Positions 8,396-17,018 of a DNA stretch of 64,000 bases are shown in pieces. The notes under the pieces are model-generated. The model did not search any database. It had not been told where the DNA came from and saw only the letters and a program-made list of their open reading frames with translations. The DNA comes from Bifidobacterium panos (GTDB taxonomy: Bacteria; Actinomycetota; Actinomycetes; Actinomycetales; Bifidobacteriaceae): assembly GCF_012932445.1 (NCBI RefSeq), contig NZ_JAAIIJ010000023.1, positions 1 through 64,000 on the forward strand, given 5' to 3'. The translations under genes were made by a program, and so were the position numbers. Numbering within the stretch: the stretch's first letter is position 1; each line of letters begins with the position of its first letter.

Positions 8396-9711
8396 CAGTC
8401 GAGCACCCTCAGAATGGAGGGGGTGCCAGTGACGAAGTCGAGCGACTGCACGGCCTCGACGGTGGCTCGCAACGTTTCCTCGTCGGTCAAGTGCGTGACC
8501 AGGCGCAACTGCTGGATTTCGCCGTCGTAGCCCGGGTCGGTGAGCGTGGGTTTCAAGTCTTGGTTCACGCCGTTAATGGACACGCCGCGCTTGGCGAACT
8601 CGGCGGCGATGGCGGCGAGCACGCCCGGCTTGTCGTGGATGAGGAAGCGCACGGCGAACGCGGCCTTGGAGGCGTTGATCGGGGCCTGCTGCAAGTCCTT
8701 GTACAGCGGAATCGAGGGGCCGGTGCAGCCGGCGGCGATATGCCGCGCCACGGTGACCACGTCGCCCACCACGGCGGAGGCGGTGGGAGCGCCACCGGCA
8801 CCGCGACCGTAGAACATCAGGTCGTCGGCGGCCTCGGCCTTGACGAACACGGCGTTGAACGAGCCGTGCACGCTGGCCAGCGGGTGGCTTTCGTCAATCA
8901 GCGCCGGATAGACGCGCGCGGAAACGCCCGCCTCGCCGTTCTCGACCACGGCCAGCAGTTTGATGACCTTGCCCTCGGCGGTGGCGGCGGCGATGTCGTC
9001 GGCGGTGATCTTCGTGATGCCCTCGACGCTCACATCGTCGATGGTGACGCTGGTATGGAAGCCGAGCGTGGCCATGATGGCGGCCTTGTTGGCGGCGTCG
9101 TCACCCTCGATGTCGCCGGTGGGGTCGGCCTCGGCGTAGCCCTTGGCCTGCGCGTCCTTCAGCACATCGTCGAAATCGAGACCCTTGGTGGTCATCTCGT
9201 CCAAAATGTAATTGGTGGTGCCGTTGACAATGCCGAGCATGCTGGTCACCTTGTCGCCCACCAGCGACTCGCGCAACGGGCGCAGGAACGGGATGGCACC
9301 GCCCACGGCCGCCTCGAAGTAGATGTCGACGCCCTTGGCCTCGGCCGCGGCGTAGATTTCCGGGCCGTACTTGGCGAGCAGCGCCTTGTTCGCGGTGACC
9401 ACCGACGCGCCGGATTCGATGGCCGCGAGGACGAACTTGCGAGCCACGCCAGTGCCGCCGATCAGCTCGATCACGATGTCGGAGCTGGTGGCCACGGCCA
9501 TCGTGTCGGTGGTGACGATGGACTTGTCGATCCAGGGGTACGGGTCGGTTTCCGCCGGGTCGAGACAGGCAACGCCGGTCAGTTCGATGGGCCGCCCGAT
9601 GCGCGCGGCCAGTTCGTCCTTTTGCTCGACAATCAGACGGGCGGTTTGCGAGCCGACCGTGCCAGCTCCCAGCAGACCTACGCGAATCGGCGTTTCGTTG
9701 TCAAATACCAC
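8395..9711 (-). CDS. hom: Homoserine dehydrogenase
   Basis: A 438-residue NAD(P)-dependent enzyme that makes homoserine from aspartate semialdehyde, the branch point to threonine and methionine. The Rossmann motif GLLGAGTVGSQ is at the N-terminus. The catalytic core includes FEAAVGGAIPFLRPLRESL and NGTTNYILDEM. The C-terminal 90 residues form an ACT domain, so feedback control by threonine is likely. The start is GTG at 9711, with GGAAGG about ten bases upstream. A 116-bp gap separates it from lysA; it may have its own promoter there or be read through from argS-lysA. Confidence 0.95.
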   Translation of the reverse strand: MVFDNETPIRVGLLGAGTVGSQTARLIVEQKDELAARIGRPIELTGVACLDPAETDPYPWIDKSIVTTDTMAVATSSDIVIELIGGTGVARKFVLAAIESGASVVTANKALLAKYGPEIYAAAEAKGVDIYFEAAVGGAIPFLRPLRESLVGDKVTSMLGIVNGTTNYILDEMTTKGLDFDDVLKDAQAKGYAEADPTGDIEGDDAANKAAIMATLGFHTSVTIDDVSVEGITKITADDIAAATAEGKVIKLLAVVENGEAGVSARVYPALIDESHPLASVHGSFNAVFVKAEAADDLMFYGRGAGGAPTASAVVGDVVTVARHIAAGCTGPSIPLYKDLQQAPINASKAAFAVRFLIHDKPGVLAAIAAEFAKRGVSINGVNQDLKPTLTDPGYDGEIQQLRLVTHLTDEETLRATVEAVQSLDFVTGTPSILRVLD

Positions 9712-9827
9712 TTCTCGGGAACCTTCCTTGTCTTGCGAATGTTCAGCTTTTCGACATTCTACGGGCTGAATGTGACTAACAGCGCGGTGCTGAAAGATTT
9801 GTCGACTTTGCTGTCGTTTCGCTCGAG

Positions 9828-11393
9828 CTATTCGCTCACATCGAGGGCGAGGAGGTCGTCGATGGTCTGGCGGCGGAGCATGACGTGAGCGCCGGATTCG
9901 CTCACGGCGACGACCGCGGGGATGGGCGCCTGGTTGTAGTTGCTGGCCATCGTGCGGCCGTAAGCGCCGGTGACGGGCACGGCGAGAATGTCACCGCGCG
10001 CGATGTCGGCGGGCAACGGGCACTCGCGCACCACGATGTCGCCGGACTCGCAGTGCATGCCCACCACGCGCGAAAGCTTGGTTTCGGGCGCACCTTCGCG
10101 GTTCGCCAGACGCGCGGTGTAATCGGCGGCATAGAGCGCCGGGCGGATGTTGTCGCTCATGCCACCGTCGACGGACACGTACACGCGCTCATCGATCGGG
10201 TTGCCTTGCGCGTCTTTCGCGTCGGTCAGATGCACGGGCTTGATGGTGCCCACGCGATACAGAGTGACGCCGGCGGGCGCGGCAATCCAGCGCCCCGGCT
10301 CGAAGCTGATGGCGGGAGCTGGCATGCCGAGCGCGCGGTTAATCGCGCCGACCGCCTCGGCCAGGCGCTTGAGTTCGACGCGCACGTCCATCGAGTCCTC
10401 GCCGTCGGTGTAGGCCACGGAATAGCCGCCGCCGAGATCGACCTCGGGCAGCGTGTAGGCATCGGTGGCATAGAAGGTCTTGCGCAGCAGCATCATGCGC
10501 TTGGCGGCTTGGATGAACGCGTCCGCGTCGTGGATGTTCGAGCCGATATGCGAGTGGATGCCGACGAGTTCGAGGTCGGCTCCGCGCGACTGGATGTCTT
10601 TGAGCACGGCCAGCGCGGGGCCGTCCGCCACGGTTTCCATCGCGGCGGCGAGCGCCTTGTCTGCGCTGGAGAGTTGCTCATGGCTCAGGTCATAGGGGTA
10701 TTTGAGGTCGTATTGCAGGGCGCGCCCATTGTCATTCTCGACTGCGCCACCTTCGGCTCCTCCGCTCGAAATAACACTTTCCTCCAGCCCATCGAGCACA
10801 TCGAGCACGGCGGCATCGGCACCAGCCGACAACAGCGGCACGCCGAACTTCTGGTCTTCGTGCGCGGTGGAGATGTATTCGTGGCCGCCCGCGTGGATGC
10901 CGCAGGTGACGCGCAACATCACCTTGGCGCGCTTGCCCAGCCGATGCGCGATGGCGGCGATACGCGCCGGTTCGTCCGGCGAATCCACCACGATTTTGGC
11001 GAAACCCTGCTCGATGGCGAGCGCGATTTCCTCGTCGGACTTGTTGTTGCCGTGCAGCACCAAACGGCGGCCCGGCACCCCGGCGGCCAGCGCGATGCGC
11101 ATCTCGCCCATCGAGCATGTGTCCACGAGCATGCCGGCCGCGGTGACCAGGCGCACGATTTCCTTGGACAGGAACGCCTTGCCCGCGAAGCTCACGTGCG
11201 TGGTGGAGGTGCTGAACGCTTCGGCTGCGGCCGCGACGAATGTGCGCGCGCGTTCGGTCACCTCGTCGGTGTCGATGAGATAGAGCGGCGAGCCGAACTC
11301 GTCAAGCAGTTGCGCGCCCGCACGCCCGTGGAAAGTGAGCGCGCCGCTCGCGTTGATGTCGGTGGCCTTGGGCCAAATCGGTGTCAGTGCCAT
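9828..11393 (-). CDS. lysA: Diaminopimelate decarboxylase with an internal repeat-derived insert
   Basis: A 521-residue PLP enzyme that converts meso-diaminopimelate to lysine. Visible motifs are the PLP lysine K72 in FAGKAFLSKE, HSHIGSNI, EPGRWIA and the CESGD motif near the C-terminus. It is longer than the usual 420-450 residues. The extra part lies between KFGVPLL and HSHIGS, and includes a Gly/Ala/Glu-rich stretch (ISSGGAEGGAVEN) encoded by DNA that resembles the intergenic repeat at 185-225. The start at 11393 has GGAAAAG upstream and follows the argS stop by two bases. Whether the insert affects activity cannot be read from sequence. Confidence 0.93.
   Translation of the reverse strand: MALTPIWPKATDINASGALTFHGRAGAQLLDEFGSPLYLIDTDEVTERARTFVAAAAEAFSTSTTHVSFAGKAFLSKEIVRLVTAAGMLVDTCSMGEMRIALAAGVPGRRLVLHGNNKSDEEIALAIEQGFAKIVVDSPDEPARIAAIAHRLGKRAKVMLRVTCGIHAGGHEYISTAHEDQKFGVPLLSAGADAAVLDVLDGLEESVISSGGAEGGAVENDNGRALQYDLKYPYDLSHEQLSSADKALAAAMETVADGPALAVLKDIQSRGADLELVGIHSHIGSNIHDADAFIQAAKRMMLLRKTFYATDAYTLPEVDLGGGYSVAYTDGEDSMDVRVELKRLAEAVGAINRALGMPAPAISFEPGRWIAAPAGVTLYRVGTIKPVHLTDAKDAQGNPIDERVYVSVDGGMSDNIRPALYAADYTARLANREGAPETKLSRVVGMHCESGDIVVRECPLPADIARGDILAVPVTGAYGRTMASNYNQAPIPAVVAVSESGAHVMLRRQTIDDLLALDVSE
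10735..10782. repeat. REP-like repeat lying in frame within lysA
   Basis: This segment shares TTCTCGACT, CGGCT and CTCCGCTCGAAAT with the repeat at 185-225 in the same order, with a small spacing change. It is read through in frame by lysA and encodes a Gly/Ala/Glu-rich loop. Confidence 0.6.
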
Positions 11394-11395
11394 GA

Positions 11396-13216
11396 TCACA
11401 TCTTTTCCGGGGCGATGACGCCGAGCAGGTCAAGGCCGGAGGCGATGACGGTGCGCACCGCGTCGTTGAGCTTGAGGCGTGCGGCGGCACGCGCCGGTTC
11501 GGGTGCCTTGGCGACGCGCAGCGCCTCGGCCTGCTCGCCTTGCGCTTCCGGCTCGGTCAGTTCCATCGGAACCACGCGCTCCACGTTGTACCACTTGTGG
11601 TAGGTGGCGGCGAGATCTTCCAAGTAATGCGCCACGCGGTGTGGAGCGCGCAAATCGCCCGCTTCACGCAGCACGGACGGCCACTGGGCCAGCGCCGCCA
11701 GCACCTCGCCGTCGGCAGTGGTGTCGAGCAGAGCCAAATCGGCCCCCTCGCGCGTGATGCCCGAGGCGGCGGCGTTGCGGTCCACATTGCACGAACGCGC
11801 GTGCGCGTACTGCACGTAATACACCGGGTTTTCGTTGGAATGCGAGGCCAACAGGTTCAGATCGATGTCCACCGGGGAGTTGTAGTCGGTGCGCGCCAGC
11901 GAATAGCGCGAGGCGTCCACGCCGATCGCTTCGACCAAATCGTCGATGGTGACGACGTTGCCGGCGCGCTTCGACATGCGCACGGCCTTGCCGTCCTTCA
12001 TCACGTTGACCAGCTGGCCGATGAGAATCTGCATGTTCTCGCCCGGCTTGTCGCCGAACGCGGCGCACATAGCCATCATGCGGCCGATGTAGCCGTGGTG
12101 GTCGGCACCGAGCATGTAAATTGCCACGTCGGCAGGATTGTCGGAGCGGTGGCGCTTGTCCCAGTAATAGGCGATATCGGCCGCGAAATAGGCGAATTCA
12201 CCATTCGACTTGATGATCACGCGATCCTTGTCGTCACCATGCTTGGTGGACTCGAACCAAGTGGCGCCGTCCTTCTCGTAGATGTCGCCGCGGCTCTTCA
12301 GCTCCTCGATGGCCTTGCCCACCTTGCCGCTGTCATACAGGCTGTTCTCGTGGAACCACACGTCGAAACGCACGCGGAAGTCCTTCATGGACTTGCGAAT
12401 CTCGTCAAACATCATCGGCACGGCACGCTTGCGGAACTCCTCGCGCACCTCGCTATCGCCTTCGCCCAGCGGCTCGCCCTTCTCGTTCAAGCCCTGATCG
12501 GCGTGTTGCAAGGCGGCCAGGCTCACGCCGTCACGCTCGGCCTCCTTGGACACGCGAGCCGCGATTTCGTTGATATACGCGCCTTTGTAGCCGTCGCACG
12601 GCGTTTCGACGCAATAGCCCCTCTCCCCCAAGCCAGCGGCGGCCGCCCACGCGGCGACGAGCGACTTGGCGAAACGGTTGATCTGCTCGCCGTGATCGTT
12701 GAAGTAGTATTCGCGCACCACCTTCGCGCCGTTGGCCTCCAGCACGCGAGCCATCGAATCGCCCACGGCGGCCCAGCGGGTGCCGCCGATGTGGATCGGG
12801 CCGGTGGGGTTGGCGGAGACGAACTCAAGGTTCAGCGTCTCGCCGCCCAAGTGGTCGTTCTTGCCGTAGGTCTCGCCCGCGTCGAGCACGGCGTCGACCA
12901 CGGCGGCGGCCGAGGCGGAGTCGAGCGTGATGTTGATGAAGCCGGGGCCGGCCACCTCCACCGAGGCGATGCCCTCGGCCTTGGCGAGCTCGGCGGCGAA
13001 CAATTCGGCCAAATCGTGCGGCTTCATGCCGGCTTTCTTGGCCAGCTGCATGGCCGCGTTGGAGGCCCAGTCGCCATGCGCGCGGTCCTTCGGGCGCATG
13101 ACGGCGAGCTTGGCCACCGGCGGCACGAGGTCGTCGGTCAGCGCACCGGCCTTGCCGACTGCGACGAGGCTGTGGGCAATGGTTGAAATCAGTTCACTTA
13201 ACGCTTCAGGGCTCAT
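11396..13216 (-). CDS. argS: Arginyl-tRNA synthetase
   Basis: A 606-residue class I aminoacyl-tRNA synthetase. The HIGH-type signature is HIGG in NPTGPIHIGGTRWAA and the KMSKS-like loop is MSKRAGN. The N-terminal Arg-tRNA-synthetase additional domain and the C-terminal DALR anticodon-binding domain (HYLEDLAATYHKWYN region) are both present. It heads the argS-lysA-hom-thrB set, a classic actinobacterial linkage. The ATG at 13216 (MSPEAL) is preferred over a longer frame because the family N-terminus begins there. Confidence 0.96.
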   Translation of the reverse strand: MSPEALSELISTIAHSLVAVGKAGALTDDLVPPVAKLAVMRPKDRAHGDWASNAAMQLAKKAGMKPHDLAELFAAELAKAEGIASVEVAGPGFINITLDSASAAAVVDAVLDAGETYGKNDHLGGETLNLEFVSANPTGPIHIGGTRWAAVGDSMARVLEANGAKVVREYYFNDHGEQINRFAKSLVAAWAAAAGLGERGYCVETPCDGYKGAYINEIAARVSKEAERDGVSLAALQHADQGLNEKGEPLGEGDSEVREEFRKRAVPMMFDEIRKSMKDFRVRFDVWFHENSLYDSGKVGKAIEELKSRGDIYEKDGATWFESTKHGDDKDRVIIKSNGEFAYFAADIAYYWDKRHRSDNPADVAIYMLGADHHGYIGRMMAMCAAFGDKPGENMQILIGQLVNVMKDGKAVRMSKRAGNVVTIDDLVEAIGVDASRYSLARTDYNSPVDIDLNLLASHSNENPVYYVQYAHARSCNVDRNAAASGITREGADLALLDTTADGEVLAALAQWPSVLREAGDLRAPHRVAHYLEDLAATYHKWYNVERVVPMELTEPEAQGEQAEALRVAKAPEPARAAARLKLNDAVRTVIASGLDLLGVIAPEKM

Positions 13217-13355
13217 TCGGCCTAGTCTAATGCCCACTCAACCCAAAAGGGACCGGCAAATCGCCAGTCCCCAAAGGTTTGCACGATGCGCACCACGCGC
13301 ACCATACCCTACGCACCATGTGCATAACGCATAATCACATCGCGCAGCGGGCGCA

Positions 13356-13745
13356 TCACAGCACGGCGATGGCGTCGATCTCGACGAGGGCGCCCTTGGG
13401 AATGTTGTTGCCGCCGAAGGCCACGCGGGCCGGTTTGACGGAACCGGTGAAGGTCTGCGCGTAAACGGCGTCGACTTCGTGGAAGTCGTCCACGTTCTTC
13501 ATGTAGATTGTGGCACGGCACACGCGCTCAAGGCCGCTGCCCGCAGTGTCCAGAATGTGCTTGATGTTCTTCAGTGCCTGGGCCGCCTGTTCGCCGGCCG
13601 TCTCGCCCGCCAGCTCGCCGGTGGCCGGGTCGATGCCCAACTGCCCAGAGACGAATACGAAACCGTTCGCCTTCACCGCCTGGCTGTACGCACCCAGGGC
13701 CGCCGGTGCCTGCGAAGTCGCAACCCCTTCCATCACAACACTCAT
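13356..13745 (-). CDS. RidA/YjgF-family protein, likely enamine/imine deaminase
   Basis: A 129-residue protein of the Rid family, which hydrolyses reactive enamine/imine intermediates released by PLP enzymes such as threonine dehydratase. The family blocks AYSQAVKANGFVFVSGQLG, ALKNIKHILDTAGSGLERV and PARVAFGGNNIPKGALVEIDAIA are present. The last contains an Asn-Asn-Ile-Pro where active RidA proteins usually have an Arg in a similar stretch (PARS), and here ARVA keeps Arg. The ATG at 13745 has AAAGGA at good spacing, so the longer upstream frame is not used. Confidence 0.9.
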   Translation of the reverse strand: MSVVMEGVATSQAPAALGAYSQAVKANGFVFVSGQLGIDPATGELAGETAGEQAAQALKNIKHILDTAGSGLERVCRATIYMKNVDDFHEVDAVYAQTFTGSVKPARVAFGGNNIPKGALVEIDAIAVL

Positions 13746-13807
13746 TCGTCGTGTCCTTTCAATCCATAACGAACCCATAGCGCGAATCACGCGTCGCGCT
13801 CTTCAGG

Positions 13808-13880
13808 TGGGCTTGATGGGAATCGGACCCACGACCTTCTGTTCCGGAGACAGACGCTCTATCCACTGAGCTACAAACCC
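13808..13880 (-). tRNA. tRNA-Arg, anticodon CCG
   Basis: The minus strand folds into a full cloverleaf: acceptor GGGTTTG paired with CAAGCCC, D-arm AGCTCAGTGGATAGAGC, anticodon stem TCTGT/ACAGA with loop CTCCGGA (anticodon CCG) and a T-arm around GTCCGATTC. The discriminator base is A and CCA is not encoded. It serves the CGG codon. Confidence 0.95.
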
Positions 13881-13925
13881 GTGCAACTCCCCCACTGTAC
13901 ACCACCTTGCGCATTCGCCGGGCAT

Positions 13926-14061
13926 GACGAATCAGACACCAGCGTGTCCGATTCGTCACGGGCACCGCGGCCCTCGTTACCAACCAGACACCACAGCGTC
14001 CGATCCGCCACAAGATGCGGATTCGTTACCAATCGGACGCTAATATGTCTGGTTCGTCATG
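13926..14061. repeat. Three related 35-bp palindromes between tRNA-Arg and the CYTH gene
   Basis: Unit A is a hairpin at 13926-13957 (GACGAATCAGACAC with its near-perfect complement). Unit B (about 13975-14012) and unit C (about 14024-14061) share the elements CAGACA and GCGTCCGAT. Unit C is in inverted orientation relative to A and B. The array fills the gap up to the CYTH gene and may be a protein-binding region. Confidence 0.7.
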
Positions 14062-14132
14062 AGGGGACGAGACAACGCGCCGTCGCGGGGCAAAGCGCGG
14101 CCGTGCGGGAACATGCACCTAGACTTAAGATC

Positions 14133-14759
14133 ATGAGCGATCCGATGAACGACTTTGAATACGAACGCCGCTTTTTCTGCCGCGAGTTGCCAGCGGAATA
14201 CAACGACGACGACCCCACCCTCATCATCCAGAGCTATTACGTGCACGAGGGCAACTACGGGCTGCGCGTGCGCGTCACCGCGCGTCACGTCCGTTGCGAG
14301 TTGACGGCGAGCACCGACCCGCTCGCCGTGCTCGATGCTTACCGCGAGCAGTTCTCGGAAGCGTTCGTCACCGTCAAGGGGCCGTCCGTAGGCGGCACGC
14401 GCTACGAGAACGAGCACGCCATCGACTCGGGCATTGCGGTGGAGCTCATCAAGCGCGGCGGCGAGGTCATCATCAAGAACCGCTATGCCGTATGGATCGC
14501 CCAAGACGGCTGGAGCGTGGATATGTTCGGTGGGACGAACGCGCCTCTGATTATCGCCGAAGCCGAGCGCAACGCGCCTGTGACGAACCTGACGATTCCG
14601 AAGTTCTGCGTCACTGAAATCACCGACCAGCCGCGGTTCAACAACGATGGCCTGGCCGCGCATCCGTTCGGCGAGTGGGCCGGCGAGTTCGAGGCCGAAC
14701 TGGCGAAGAACGGCCCCCAGTTTCAGCAGCTGTTTGGCACAAACACCATGGAACAGTAG
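14133..14759 (+). CDS. CYTH-domain protein
   Basis: A 208-residue protein starting with FEYERRFF, the beta-strand signature that opens CYTH/triphosphate-tunnel proteins (ExExK type, here ending in Arg). Alternating charged strands follow (GLRVRVTARHV, FVTVKGPS, EVIIKNRYAVW, LIIAEAE), as expected for the tunnel fold. Such proteins bind triphosphates or polyphosphate with divalent metals, but the substrate here is unknown. No good Shine-Dalgarno precedes the ATG; TAGACT lies seven bases upstream, so a leaderless transcript is possible. The ATG at 14145 is an alternative start. Confidence 0.8.
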   Translation: MSDPMNDFEYERRFFCRELPAEYNDDDPTLIIQSYYVHEGNYGLRVRVTARHVRCELTASTDPLAVLDAYREQFSEAFVTVKGPSVGGTRYENEHAIDSGIAVELIKRGGEVIIKNRYAVWIAQDGWSVDMFGGTNAPLIIAEAERNAPVTNLTIPKFCVTEITDQPRFNNDGLAAHPFGEWAGEFEAELAKNGPQFQQLFGTNTMEQ

Positions 14760-14796
14760 GAGTATTAGGCCCGTTCAGAGGGCGGGAAACGTGTAC

Positions 14797-14901
14797 CTCG
14801 CTTACGTGTGGCAGTCTTTTTCGGATAACGTAAGTAGCGGCGTTGAGTTCTCAACGCCGCTACTCGGGGTTACCAAGGAATGGCTGCCACACGTAAGCGA
14901 G
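14797..14901. terminator. Nested cruciform between two convergent genes
   Basis: Outer arms of 18 bp (14797-14814 CTCGCTTACGTGTGGCAG and 14884-14901) are perfect inverted repeats. Inside, 14833-14847 and 14850-14864 form a second perfect 15-bp stem (AGTAGCGGCGTTGAG) with a 2-nt loop. It lies between the ends of the CYTH gene (+) and the thioredoxin-like gene (-), so a bidirectional terminator is plausible. There is no T-run beside the outer stem, and two nested stems are more than a terminator needs. Confidence 0.7.
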
Positions 14902-14925
14902 TTAATGCATCAGCGAGCAGATCAG

Positions 14926-15918
14926 TTAGTACATCAACGTGGCCAAGCGGCGACGCGCGGCGGCAAGGCGCGGGTCGGCCGGCTCGGGAATCGTGAAATA
15001 TTCCAGCAAGCGTTGGCGAACCGGCTCGATGTCGGCCTTGTGCCCGGCCGCGACGAAATCAAGCAAGCGGTCGAAAGCGTCCTGAATCTGGCCGCCGATC
15101 ATGTCCACATCGGCCACGGCCAATTGCGCCTCGACATCGTCCGGGCGGTCGGCCGCCGCGGCGCGCACCACGCGCACATCGGCGGAGCCGGAACGCGCCA
15201 ACAGCAACGCCTTGGCATGTTCGCGCGCGGCGAGCGCGTCATTGGGATCGGCCTCAAGCACTTTCTCATATGCGGCGGCGGCACCGGCATAATCGCCGGC
15301 CTGAGCCAACTGGTATGCCTCCTGATGCTCGGGCGGCACCACCGAAACCGGTGAAGCGGCCGAGCCGCCATCGCCATCGCCCTCGACGGCATCCGGGTCG
15401 CCGGAATACGGCACCGTGCCGGTGACCCCGGCCTGTTGCGCCAACTGCACGATCCTGGGCAGCACCTGCTCGCCAATCTGCGCCAGCTCCTCGTCGCTCA
15501 CCAGCCCCTGCAGCAGCGGCATCGGGCGACCGCCAATCAGCGCGATCAACGCCGGCGCGCCCTGCACCTGCAACGCCTGGGCAATCTGCGGGTTCGAGGC
15601 GATATCGATGCGGGAAAGCTGAATCTGCCCGTTCATCGCGTTCACCGCGTCGGCGAGCGCGCGGGCCATCGGGAACAGCCGGTCGTCGGTGGGCACCCAC
15701 AGGAACATCAGAATCGGGAAGGTGGATGAGGTCTGCACCATCGCCTGGAACGTGCTCTCCGTGGTGTCGACGACGTAGCCGCCAGCCGCCGGCGCGCCGC
15801 CGGCCTGCCCCGGCTCGGCCTTGACTTGGTGCTTGAGCGCCTCCAAGTCAACGGCCCCCGCGAGCGACATCCCGGGATTGAACTTGCGTTCTCCTGCCAT
15901 ACCTACCTTATCTGCCAT
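14926..15918 (-). CDS. Thioredoxin-fold/TPR protein (CnoX/YbbN-like)
   Basis: A 330-residue protein with a thioredoxin-like domain at about residues 50-160 and TPR-like helices after about residue 205 (AYQLAQAGDYAGAAAAYEKVLEADPNDALAAREHA). The redox CxxC is replaced by a cysteine-free stretch (LWVPTDDR), so disulfide exchange is not expected. Escherichia coli CnoX/YbbN has the same fold order and acts as a co-chaperone; a holdase-like role is inferred by analogy only. GGAGG directly precedes the ATG at 15918. Confidence 0.85.
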   Translation of the reverse strand: MADKVGMAGERKFNPGMSLAGAVDLEALKHQVKAEPGQAGGAPAAGGYVVDTTESTFQAMVQTSSTFPILMFLWVPTDDRLFPMARALADAVNAMNGQIQLSRIDIASNPQIAQALQVQGAPALIALIGGRPMPLLQGLVSDEELAQIGEQVLPRIVQLAQQAGVTGTVPYSGDPDAVEGDGDGGSAASPVSVVPPEHQEAYQLAQAGDYAGAAAAYEKVLEADPNDALAAREHAKALLLARSGSADVRVVRAAAADRPDDVEAQLAVADVDMIGGQIQDAFDRLLDFVAAGHKADIEPVRQRLLEYFTIPEPADPRLAAARRRLATLMY

Positions 15919-15931
15919 ATCTGCCTCCTGC

Positions 15932-16005
15932 CTGGTTCGTTTACAGCCTTACAGCTCTACAGCCTTACAGCGCGCCTCGCGTACTCGTTACAGCGCGCCT
16001 CGCAC
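15932..16005. repeat. Short direct repeats upstream of the thioredoxin-like gene
   Basis: TTACAGC occurs repeatedly, and TTACAGCGCGCCTCGC occurs twice in about 60 bp. On the coding strand of the flanking genes the unit is GCTGTAAG. It lies between the stop of the upstream CnoX-like start region and the end of the lipoprotein gene. Confidence 0.6.
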
Positions 16006-16010
16006 GCGCC

Positions 16011-17018
16011 TTACAGCGCTTCCACCTTGACGGGCTGCCGCTCGGCCCCCACGGCGGTGATCTGCTGATCCGAGCCGGCCGCGGGAATATGCAACGCAAT
16101 CACATTGACATACGTGACCTTCATCACGCTGGTGGCCTTGCCATCGCCAAACAGCGCCTTCTCCTCGTCGGATGCCGGAAGCGATTCGCGCCCGTCACCG
16201 GCCCGGCGCGTCCACGTCGAGTCGATGCGCGCAACCACCAAATCCCCACCATCGGCGGAACGCATGATCTTCATCTGGTCTTCAGGCACGGTGAACGTCT
16301 GCTCCTGCGTGCCGTTGTTCGCCTCCATGCCCTGTTGCACGGTGCTGCTGAGCTTATTCAAATCCTGACGGAACAGATCGTCGGCGAATTGGCTCTTGTA
16401 TTCGCTCGAATCGCCCTTGTTCAGCAAGTCGCAATATTGCGCGACGGCGTCAGCCGGGGTGGCGACGAGCTCGGAATCCTTCGCCGTGCCCATCTCGCTG
16501 CCGAGCTTGGGAATTTCGAACTTCGGCAACTTCGCGCCTTGGAACAGTCGCGCCACGCCCCACAGCTTGTAGTTTTCCCTCGCGGAGTTTTGGGTCATCA
16601 CCATCAGTCGCTTGGACTGCTGGTCGTCTGTGGTGGTGGTGACGGTGAATACGACGCGCGGCCAGCCGTTGTTCACGGGAATGACGGTTTGTGTCATGTC
16701 CCGCGGAATGGAGGCCTTCGCCTGCAACTTGCCGGTCACCTTCGCAATGTTGATCTCGCTGGTGCGCACTTCGAGTTGCGGGCCGGTCAGGCGGGTGGAC
16801 AGTTCGTCCGTGTTCTTCGATTCATCGGCTTTCTCGATGACGTCAAGAATCTTATTGCGTATCGCCTTCTCCTGCTCTTGCGTCAGGTCGGGTTCGGCCG
16901 TCGCGGAGGACGACGCGGCTGGGACTGTGGGCAACCGCCCTTCACAGGCGCCAAGGGAGACGAGCGTGCCGGCAACGAGTGCGGCCGTCACGAGTTTGGT
17001 GAGGGTTCGCTTCATCAT
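16011..17018 (-). CDS. Putative lipoprotein of unknown function
   Basis: A 335-residue exported protein. It begins with Lys/Arg, a hydrophobic core and the lipobox LGAC at about residues 22-25, so it should be lipid-anchored outside the membrane. The mature part has no domain I can name; it contains mixed alpha/beta stretches and no cysteine pairs. Its start shares one base with the stop of the upstream membrane-protein gene (TGATG), so the two are co-translated and probably work together at the envelope. Confidence 0.75.
   Translation of the reverse strand: MMKRTLTKLVTAALVAGTLVSLGACEGRLPTVPAASSSATAEPDLTQEQEKAIRNKILDVIEKADESKNTDELSTRLTGPQLEVRTSEINIAKVTGKLQAKASIPRDMTQTVIPVNNGWPRVVFTVTTTTDDQQSKRLMVMTQNSARENYKLWGVARLFQGAKLPKFEIPKLGSEMGTAKDSELVATPADAVAQYCDLLNKGDSSEYKSQFADDLFRQDLNKLSSTVQQGMEANNGTQEQTFTVPEDQMKIMRSADGGDLVVARIDSTWTRRAGDGRESLPASDEEKALFGDGKATSVMKVTYVNVIALHIPAAGSDQQITAVGAERQPVKVEAL

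Noticed and set aside
9885-11603. Long plus-strand frame opposite lysA
   Set aside because: No domain, wrong composition, and fully explained as the shadow of a high-GC gene.
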